From: Pyramidobacter sp.
GTDB lineage: Bacteria; Synergistota; Synergistia; Synergistales; Dethiosulfovibrionaceae
Length of the DNA stretch: 11,232 nt
Assembly (NCBI GenBank): GCA_017940445.1
Contig: JAGAYQ010000457.1
Span: 1 to 11,232, forward strand
Reading direction: 5' to 3'
Shown here: one piece after another, positions 5,956-11,232 of the stretch
How the letters are laid out: every line of letters begins with the position of its first letter
Numbering within the stretch: position 1 is the stretch's first letter
Notes under the pieces: generated by a model
The model's input: the letters and a program-made list of their open reading frames with translations, nothing else
Told to the model about the DNA's origin: nothing
Databases searched by the model: none
Position numbers and translations under genes: made by a program

Positions 5956-7269
5956 CTATTGTTTGCGGATGACCGTCTCGCCGAAGAAGATCAGCGCCAC
6001 GCTCACGGCCGCACCGATGCCGATCGGGAACCACACCGACTGCACGGTGAGCACCGGCATGAAGGCCACGAGGAACGAGCCGACCACGCCCATCAGCGCC
6101 GAAGCGACGCCGAAGCCTTCCCACGCCTGCGTGTTGCGCAGTTCGGGGTCGACGCAGCGGCCCAGAGCCATGCCGCTGGGAGCGGAGCCCGTGCCCTGAC
6201 CGAAGAAGAGCAGGCCTGTCTCCAGCCAGTCCTTCCTGAGCCAGCGCTTGACGACGACCATGCAGATGAACGCCATCATCAGCACGATGACGACCATGTG
6301 GATGAGGATGGGCGCCATGTAGCTGGCCAGCAGCTTCACGTTCAGCGTTGCCGTGGCGGAGCAGATGCAGATCTCGAGCGCCAGGCCGGAGATCGTGCTC
6401 ACCGACTTCTTGTCGACGTAGCCCTGGATCTTCAGAGCGCCCATGAGATTCCAGATGATGAACGCGCCGAGCATTCCGTAGAAGAAGCTGGGGAAGCTCT
6501 TGGCGATCGGCACATAGGGCTTGAGGTACGCCACGATCTGACGGCCAAGCCAGATGCTCACCAGCACGAACGCCAGCTGGAGCATCAGGCCGTTGAGCGA
6601 GTCGCTGGCCACCGTGGCGCTACCGAGCGATTTCTGCTTCTCGACCGGGATGGGGCCGCTGCTCGTCTTGATCTCGCCCGCTTCGCCGCGCTCCAGGTTG
6701 GTGGCGTAGCCCTTGCGCACCGCCCAGTTGACGAGCACCATGCCGCCGACCATTGCCACGATCAGACCCAGCGTCGCCAGGATGATGCCGATGGAAAGCA
6801 TGCCGCTTTCGGCCTCGCCGAGCGACTCAAACAGCTTGCCTGCCGCCGTGGCCGCGCCGTGACCGCCCCAGTAGGTGTAAACGGCCATCACGCCCCAGCC
6901 CTTGGGCATCCCGGGCCAGAAGTTACTGAGCACCACGCCCGTGAGCGTGCCGACGGCCATCTGCGCGAAGTAGGTCAGCGCCACGATCGTCGTCGAGCCG
7001 GCGAATGCGTGCAGACGGTCGCGGTTCACCGTCGTGCCGAGGATCATGCACGTCAGCACGATGTCGATCATCGGGCCGGCCATGCCGCCGAACGTCTTGG
7101 GGATCTCGATGAGCCCCAGCACCTGCGGCCCCATCACCAGAGCCAGAACACCGCCGATCAGACCGGCCGGCAGAAACAGCTTCTGCAGAGGCTTGACCAG
7201 CTCGCGAAGAGCCAGGCCCGCCAGAAGGAACAACGACAAATACCCCAGATCGCCAACTACAGCACCCAT
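5956..7269 (-). CDS. GltS-family Na+/glutamate (ESS family) symporter, divergent
   Basis: The 437-residue membrane protein has about 10-12 hydrophobic segments in two halves, joined by a polar loop at about 183-225. Each half has a re-entrant-type motif: YWGGHGAATAAG (133-144) and FGQGTGSAPSGMALGRCVDPE (356-376). GltS proteins import glutamate with Na+. The first motif fits the family well. The second departs from the MGxTPTA version of E. coli GltS, so the substrate may be another acidic amino acid or oxo acid. The Met at 7269 is chosen because GGGGAGGA lies 6 nt upstream. The in-frame ATG at 7368 overlaps the promoter -35, and the one at 7317 has no ribosome site. It is the first gene of the operon and is followed by a terminator-like attenuator. 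Confidence 0.88.
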   Translation of the reverse strand: MGAVVGDLGYLSLFLLAGLALRELVKPLQKLFLPAGLIGGVLALVMGPQVLGLIEIPKTFGGMAGPMIDIVLTCMILGTTVNRDRLHAFAGSTTIVALTYFAQMAVGTLTGVVLSNFWPGMPKGWGVMAVYTYWGGHGAATAAGKLFESLGEAESGMLSIGIILATLGLIVAMVGGMVLVNWAVRKGYATNLERGEAGEIKTSSGPIPVEKQKSLGSATVASDSLNGLMLQLAFVLVSIWLGRQIVAYLKPYVPIAKSFPSFFYGMLGAFIIWNLMGALKIQGYVDKKSVSTISGLALEICICSATATLNVKLLASYMAPILIHMVVIVLMMAFICMVVVKRWLRKDWLETGLLFFGQGTGSAPSGMALGRCVDPELRNTQAWEGFGVASALMGVVGSFLVAFMPVLTVQSVWFPIGIGAAVSVALIFFGETVIRKQ

Positions 7270-7292
7270 AAAAATTCCTCCCCGATTGTTGT

Positions 7293-7306
7293 GTCGTAAA
7301 AACGAC
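7293..7306 (-). promoter_or_regulatory. Short hairpin in the carrier 5' leader
   Basis: GTCGT (7293-7297) and ACGAC (7302-7306) are perfectly complementary around a four-base loop, about 10 nt upstream of the Shine-Dalgarno sequence. The stem is small and its role is unknown. Confidence 0.3.
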
Positions 7307-7320
7307 TGTTTGTTCATTTC

Positions 7321-7339
7321 TGTTGTGTAACCGACAACA
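7321..7339. promoter_or_regulatory. TGTTGT-N7-ACAACA inverted repeat, candidate operator
   Basis: The six-base arms at 7321-7326 and 7334-7339 are perfect, and they abut the -10 of the carrier promoter and cover the expected start site. TGTTGTGT is repeated directly at 7287-7294. A repressor bound here would shut the operon. This is inference from position and symmetry. Confidence 0.45.
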
Positions 7340-7368
7340 ATGATAATCGAATGATGTGAACACGTCAA
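7340..7368 (-). promoter_or_regulatory. Sigma70-type promoter of the carrier-aldolase-dehydrogenase operon
   Basis: On the minus strand TTGACG (7368-7363), a 17-bp spacer and TATCAT (7345-7340) match the consensus 5/6 and 5/6 with optimal spacing. The expected start is near 7333, giving a leader of about 64 nt. A palindrome TGTATACA and its overlap TATACAGTATA lie at 7382-7394, just upstream of the -35. Confidence 0.75.
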
Positions 7369-7433
7369 GAGGAAATTTTTGTGTATACAGTATATTTATG
7401 AGCCATCGAGGAAGGCAGAGCAGAAGGACAATG

Positions 7434-7634
7434 AATAATTAGTAGTTAGTAATTAGGAATTAGTAATTAAAACCCCAAAACCATCTGACACCGCGTGTTT
7501 TGCAGCATATCGAAAGCTGCCTCGGAATTGGAGCGTCAAAAAAGCAAAACCACGCCGGCCCGCTCTTTTTGAAAATACGCGGACAGGCGTGGTTTTGCTT
7601 TTAATTACTAATTACTAACTACTCATTACTAATT
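7434..7634. repeat. Composite repeat element B: heptad ends around a long hairpin
   Basis: The left end (7434-7472) and the right end (7601-7634) are heptad tracts of about 36 bp in inverted orientation, matching each other with only a few mismatches. Between them come AACCCC, a TGACACC segment, a small GCAGC/GCTGC hairpin (7502-7520) and the long hairpin at 7541-7601. The order matches element A in reverse orientation, with one 20-nt hairpin arm identical. No open reading frame lies inside. It overlaps the last four codons of iorA. Confidence 0.7.
7536..7602 (-). terminator. Intrinsic terminator of iorA
   Basis: AAAGCAAAACCACGCC and following bases (7541-7563) pair with 7579-7601 over 23 bp with two mismatches around a 15-nt loop. 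On the minus strand the stem ends in a run of six T. It begins about 17 nt after the iorA stop. It also forms the core of repeat element B. Confidence 0.85.
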
Positions 7635-9412
7635 TTCTTGATGGCTTTCACCGGGCAGACCTGGGCGCAGACGGTGCAGCCGTTGCACTGGATGGGGTCG
7701 ATCACGGCCTTTTTCGCCGCTCTGTCGAACGACAGCGCCGGGCAGCCGGTGCTCAGGCATTTGCGGCAGCCGATGCACGTTTTGCGGTCGATGCCGCACA
7801 GTCCCGGCGTCATGTCAAATTCGCGCCTGTCCTCTTCGGAAAGGGGCTTGAGCACGCAGGGGCGGCGCATGATCAGCACGACGGGGGAGCTTTTGGCCTG
7901 CTCATACGCCCAGTCGAGCGCTGCTCTCACCTCGTCGAGATGCTGCGGGTCGACGGTGCGCACGGCTTCCAGCCCCATCGCCGAGACGATCTTGCGCACG
8001 TCCAGCTCGGCCGCCGGTTCGCCCTTCAGGCTGCGGCCGCTGCCGGGGTTGTCCTGATGGCCCGTCATGCCCGTGGTGCGGTTGTCGAGCACGCAGCAGA
8101 TCACGCGCGAGTCGTTGTAGATCACCTCTTCCAGCGCGGCGACGCCGGTGTGGAAGAAGGTGGAGTCGCCGACGCAGGCGACGACGGTCTTGTCCTGGCC
8201 CGTGGCGGTGAACGACTTGCTCAGCCCGTGGCCGACGGAGAACGCCGAGCCCATGCAGATGCCCATGTCCTTGGCGCGCAGCGGCGCGTTGCCGCTGAGG
8301 CCGTAGCAGCCGATGTCGCCGACGATGACCGTGTTTTTGCGCTTGGCCAGCTCGTAGAAGAAGCCGCGGTGCGGGCAGCCGGGGCACAGCGCCGGCGGAC
8401 GCGGAACGACCATCTCCGGTGCGTTTGCCGTGCCTTTGGTCTCCGTTCCCAGCAGCGCTTTGCGGATGATGCCTGGGTTCAGCTCGTCGATGGCGGGGAT
8501 CTTCTCCTTGCCGATGCAGTCGATGCCGGCTTCTTTCAACTGACGCTCGATGTAGGGGTCGAGCTCTTCGATCACGTACAGCGTGCGCACGCGTGAGCGA
8601 AACTCGCGGATCAGGTCCAGCGGCAGCGGCCAGGTGAAGCCCAGCTTGAGGTACGAGACCGATTCGCCGAACACCTCGCGCGCGTACTGATACGAGATGC
8701 CGCTGGCGATCACGCCGATCCCGCCGTCGCCCGAGTACTCGGCGAAGTTGTAGGGGCAGTGCTCCGACAGCTCGCGCAGACGACGCTCGCGTTCCACGAG
8801 CAAATGGCGGTTGCGCATCGCCGCGCGCGGCACGTCGTCGAACTTGTCCATGTTCTTGACGTAGGGGATGGCCGTGGGCGTTTTTCGTTCGCCCAGCTCG
8901 ACGAGCGACTTTGAGTGGCACACGCGCGTGGTCATGCGGAACATCACCGGCGTGTCGTACTGTTCCGAGATGTCGAAGGCGTCGCGGAACAGGTCTTTGG
9001 CCTCCTGAGAGTCGGACGGCTCCAGCATCGGCACATGCATGAAGGGCGCGTAATTGCGGTTGTCCTGCTCGTCCTGCGAGCTGTGCGCGCCCGGATCGTC
9101 GGCGGTGACGAAGACCATGCCGCCCGTCACGCCCATGTAGGCGTAGGTGAAGATCGGGTCGGCTGCCACGTTCAGCCCGACGTGCTTTTGCGCGCACATG
9201 GAGCGCACGCCGCCGATCGACGCGCCGATAGCCGCCTCCATGGCGACTTTCTCGTTGGGCGCCCACTCGGCGATGATCTCTTTATACGCGCCGGCGTTCT
9301 CCAGGATCTCGGTGCTCGGCGTGCCCGGATAAGCCGAGGCAAATGTCACGCCCGCCTCCCAGGCGCCGCGCGCGACGGCCTCGTTGCCCGTCATCAGCAT
9401 TTTTGTCATCAT
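7619..9412 (-). CDS. iorA: Indolepyruvate:ferredoxin oxidoreductase, alpha subunit
   Basis: The 597-residue protein matches IorA in length and domain order: a pyrimidine-binding oxidoreductase domain (about 8-180, AYPGTPSTEILE), a central swivel-type domain (about 230-330), a TPP-binding domain with CPGCPHRG (343-350) and GDSTFFHTG...NR (415-445), and a C-terminal two-cluster ferredoxin domain. The cluster ligands are Cys546, 549, 552, 557 and Cys576, 579, 582, 586. The enzyme oxidatively decarboxylates aryl pyruvates to aryl-acetyl-CoA, reducing ferredoxin, in aromatic amino-acid fermentation. It normally pairs with IorB, which is not adjacent here. Either of two consecutive Met codons (9412 or 9409) could be the start; GAGGGGG is 4 nt from the first and 7 nt from the second, which favours 9409. 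The last residues, ISNE, and the TAG come from the heptad repeat. Confidence 0.96.
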   Translation of the reverse strand: MMTKMLMTGNEAVARGAWEAGVTFASAYPGTPSTEILENAGAYKEIIAEWAPNEKVAMEAAIGASIGGVRSMCAQKHVGLNVAADPIFTYAYMGVTGGMVFVTADDPGAHSSQDEQDNRNYAPFMHVPMLEPSDSQEAKDLFRDAFDISEQYDTPVMFRMTTRVCHSKSLVELGERKTPTAIPYVKNMDKFDDVPRAAMRNRHLLVERERRLRELSEHCPYNFAEYSGDGGIGVIASGISYQYAREVFGESVSYLKLGFTWPLPLDLIREFRSRVRTLYVIEELDPYIERQLKEAGIDCIGKEKIPAIDELNPGIIRKALLGTETKGTANAPEMVVPRPPALCPGCPHRGFFYELAKRKNTVIVGDIGCYGLSGNAPLRAKDMGICMGSAFSVGHGLSKSFTATGQDKTVVACVGDSTFFHTGVAALEEVIYNDSRVICCVLDNRTTGMTGHQDNPGSGRSLKGEPAAELDVRKIVSAMGLEAVRTVDPQHLDEVRAALDWAYEQAKSSPVVLIMRRPCVLKPLSEEDRREFDMTPGLCGIDRKTCIGCRKCLSTGCPALSFDRAAKKAVIDPIQCNGCTVCAQVCPVKAIKKISNE

Positions 9413-9458
9413 GATTCCCCCTCATTTGCACAGGCCCGGAAAAAGCGCCTGCGCGAAT

Positions 9459-9467
9459 ATTGTATCA
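9459..9467 (-). promoter_or_regulatory. Extended -10 promoter of iorA
   Basis: On the minus strand TGATACAAT is an exact TGnTACAAT extended -10. I see no good -35 at 16-18 bp. The start would be near 9452, giving a leader of about 40 nt with a weak GC-rich inverted repeat (9428-9452). Confidence 0.5.
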
Positions 9468-9575
9468 TTTTTGCCGCAAAAACGCATCGCCGCACGGTGA
9501 AAAGTTATGTAATCAGCAGTATGGATCGAAAAGATGCAAGACAAGCCGCCAGCGGCGCTGTGTGGACGGCTCCTT

Positions 9576-9606
9576 TTGTCGGATATGAAGACAAAAATGA
9601 TATAAT
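9576..9606 (+). promoter_or_regulatory. Extended -10 promoter of the MmeI-like gene
   Basis: TGATATAAT (9598-9606) is a perfect extended -10. TTGTCG (9576-9581) could be a -35, but the spacer is 19 bp. The start would be near 9613, leaving about 31 nt before the ATG, with AAGGTGA as ribosome site. Confidence 0.6.
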
Positions 9607-9643
9607 CGACACAAATCACATTTCCCAAAGCAAGGTGACCGAC

Positions 9644-11232
9644 ATGACGCCGAACGAACAGAAAAAGGCCGCGCGCGAGTTTGCGGCGTACTGGAAGGAT
9701 AAAGGCTACGAAAAAGGCCAGACCCACGCGTTCTGGCTGTCGCTGCTGTGCGACGTGTTCGGAGTGGAGCACCCCGAGCAGTTCATCCAGTTCGAGAACC
9801 CCGTGCTCATCCAGCACATGAGCTTTATCGACGGCTACATCCCCGCCTCGCGCGTGATGATCGAGCAGAAAGGCAGCGGCAAAGACCTCCGCAAAGGCAT
9901 CAAACAGAGCGACGGCAGCATCCTCACCCCGTTCCAGCAGGCTCAGCGCTACATCCCCAACCTGCCCGTCGAACTTCATCCCCGCTACATCATCGCCTGC
10001 AACTTCCAGACTTTCCTGATCTACGACATGTCGCACCCCCTCGCCGAGCCCGCGCAGGTGCAGCTCGCCGACCTTGAGAAAGAATATTACCGCCTCGCCT
10101 TCATCGCCGAAGGCGGCGAGAAGCCCCACCTCAAGCGCGAAGTCGAGCTCTCCGTCAAAGCCGGCGAACTCGTCGGCAAACTGTACGACGCCCTCTACCG
10201 TCAGTACGCCGCCGTCCTCGGCGACGAAAAAGGCGCCCTCTCCGCCGACGTGCTGCGCGACCTCAACAAACTGTGCGTGCGCCTCGTCTTCTGCTTCTAC
10301 GCCGAAGACGCCTGCGTCTTTGGCCGCAAAGACATGTTCCACGACTACCTCGCCAGCTTCCATGCCGAACACGCCCGCGGCGGCCTCGTCGAACTGTTCA
10401 AAATCCTCGACCAGCCCGAGAGCGAGCGCGATCCCTTCCTGAACGAAGCCCTCGCCGCCTTCCCCTACGTCAACGGCGGCCTCTTCTCCGGCGCCATAAC
10501 CATCCCCCGCCTCGACCAGACCATCCTCAGCATCATCCTGGACGACTGCTGCGATCAGTTCGACTGGAGCGAGATCAGCCCCACCATCTTCGGCGCCGTC
10601 TTTGAAAGCACCCTTAACCCCGAAACGCGCAGAAGCGGCGGCATGCACTACACCAGCATCGAGAACATCCACAAAGTCATCGACCCGCTCTTTCTCGACG
10701 CGCTCAAAGACGAATACGCCGGCATCCTCGAGCTGAAAACGCCCAAAGCCCGGCGGCAGCGACTGGCCGCCTTTCAGGACAAACTCGCCACGCTCACCTT
10801 TTTCGACCCCGCCTGCGGCAGCGGCAACTTCCTCACCGAGACCTACCTGTCACTGCGCGCCATCGAAAACGACCTGCTGCGCGAACTGCTCAGCGGCGGC
10901 GACGAAATGGGCGGCATGCTCCTGGCCGACATCAAAGTGAGCATCAGCCAGTTCTACGGCATCGAGATCAACGACTTTGCCGTCGCCGTCGCCAAGACCG
11001 CCCTCTGGATCGCCGAATCCCAGATGATGAACGTCACCGAGAGCATCATCGGCGCCAGACGCGACTTTCTGCCCCTCAAGACCAACGCCAACATCGTCGA
11101 AGGCAACGCCCTGAAACTGGACTGGAGCCAGATCGTGCCCCCAGAAAAGCTGAGCTATATCATGGGGAATCCGCCGTTTGTCGGCTACAGCCTGCAAACG
11201 CCCGAGCAGAAGGCCGACATGCTGCGCATCTA
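9644..11232 (+). CDS. MmeI-like (Type IIL) restriction-modification enzyme, N-terminal 529 residues
   Basis: The frame opens at the ATG at 9644, 5 nt after AAGGTGA, and runs off the right edge. The N-terminal part matches the MmeI-family nuclease domain: conserved FWLSLLCDVFGV (30-41), then Asp63 followed by Glu74-Gln75-Lys76 in IDGYIP...VMIEQK, a PD-(D/E)xK motif of the form D-X10-ExK. A helical spacer follows (about 170-330, ending in FGAVFESTLNPETRR and the GMHYTS segment). The methyltransferase domain has SAM motif I FDPACGSGNFL (387-397), the acidic motif GIEIND (439-444) and the catalytic NPPF (509-512) of N6-adenine methylases. MmeI relatives are single-chain enzymes of about 900-1000 residues that cut about 20 bp from the site and modify one strand. 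The target-recognition domain would lie beyond the window. All visible motifs are intact. Confidence 0.9.
   Translation, partial: MTPNEQKKAAREFAAYWKDKGYEKGQTHAFWLSLLCDVFGVEHPEQFIQFENPVLIQHMSFIDGYIPASRVMIEQKGSGKDLRKGIKQSDGSILTPFQQAQRYIPNLPVELHPRYIIACNFQTFLIYDMSHPLAEPAQVQLADLEKEYYRLAFIAEGGEKPHLKREVELSVKAGELVGKLYDALYRQYAAVLGDEKGALSADVLRDLNKLCVRLVFCFYAEDACVFGRKDMFHDYLASFHAEHARGGLVELFKILDQPESERDPFLNEALAAFPYVNGGLFSGAITIPRLDQTILSIILDDCCDQFDWSEISPTIFGAVFESTLNPETRRSGGMHYTSIENIHKVIDPLFLDALKDEYAGILELKTPKARRQRLAAFQDKLATLTFFDPACGSGNFLTETYLSLRAIENDLLRELLSGGDEMGGMLLADIKVSISQFYGIEINDFAVAVAKTALWIAESQMMNVTESIIGARRDFLPLKTNANIVEGNALKLDWSQIVPPEKLSYIMGNPPFVGYSLQTPEQKADMLRI

Noticed and set aside
5959..7299. Open frame of 446 codons on the plus strand opposite the carrier
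   Set aside because: The opposite strand encodes a clear GltS-type membrane protein. The plus translation is a low-complexity His/Asp/Arg-rich shadow without a ribosome site.
7270..7368. Longer carrier protein starting at 7368 or 7317
   Set aside because: The first start overlaps the -35 box and would be upstream of the transcript; the second lacks a ribosome site. GGGGAGGA precedes 7269 at ideal distance.
7382..7394. LexA/SOS box
   Set aside because: The palindrome has CTGT on one strand but no matching ACAG at the required spacing.
3688..7634. Composite transposon formed by elements A and B
   Set aside because: No transposase or integrase is encoded between or beside the elements, and I could not identify target duplications. 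Kept only as a repeat pair.
9545..9556. GCCGC-CA-GCGGC inverted repeat upstream of the MmeI-like gene
   Set aside because: Five-base GC arms around two bases are expected by chance in DNA of this composition; no supporting promoter geometry.
9422..10672. Open frame of 416 codons on the minus strand opposite the MmeI-like gene
   Set aside because: The plus strand carries conserved nuclease and methylase motifs in one continuous frame, and the minus frame runs through both divergent promoters. It is a shadow.

Overview
GC-rich (roughly 60% by eye), densely packed bacterial DNA. The gene set is that of an anaerobic amino-acid fermenter: indolepyruvate:ferredoxin oxidoreductase alpha subunit, a GltS-type Na+/glutamate carrier, a D-2-hydroxyacid dehydrogenase and a DRE-TIM aldolase, with RpiR and HxlR regulators. 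A member of the Synergistota (for example Pyramidobacter-like) or a GC-rich anaerobic Firmicute would fit. This is inference from gene content; no rRNA or other taxonomic marker is present.

Layout, left to right. (1) 1-1257, minus: an amidase-signature hydrolase, cut by the left edge, divergent from the next block. (2) 1618-3703, plus: three transcriptional regulators in a row, an HxlR-type, a divergent RpiR-type overlapping it by ATGA, and a canonical RpiR/SIS regulator with its own extended -10 promoter. A perfect 17-bp palindrome lies in that promoter's spacer. (3) 3704-3844: a convergent region with two strong hairpins. (4) 3845-7269, minus: gltS-like carrier, HOA-like aldolase and D-2-hydroxyacid dehydrogenase, probably one partly attenuated operon read from a good sigma70-type promoter at 7340-7368. 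(5) 7270-7618: that promoter plus a repeat/hairpin element. (6) 7619-9412, minus: iorA, with no iorB beside it. (7) 9413-9643: divergent promoters. (8) 9644 to the right edge, plus: the N-terminal 529 residues of an MmeI-like (Type IIL) fused restriction-modification enzyme, carrying a D-X10-ExK nuclease motif, SAM motif FDPACGSGNF and NPPF.

The most unusual feature is a dispersed AT-rich 7-bp repeat (ATTACTA/TAGTAAT). It sits exactly at the 3' ends of four genes and supplies their stop codons and in some cases their last codons. In two places it forms the inverted ends of a composite element of about 160-200 bp with a long hairpin inside. The two hairpins share an identical 20-nt arm although they lie 3.8 kb apart in opposite orientation, so they are copies of one repeat family. 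They bracket the gltS-aldolase-dehydrogenase block.

How the genes may work together (inference): the carrier imports an acidic substrate, the aldolase cleaves or forms a 2-oxo acid, and the dehydrogenase interconverts a 2-oxo acid and a D-2-hydroxy acid. IorA would oxidise aryl-2-oxo acids from aromatic amino acids. The amidase and the three regulators may form a separate nitrogen or sugar-amide sensing unit. The restriction-modification gene looks like an independent accessory locus.
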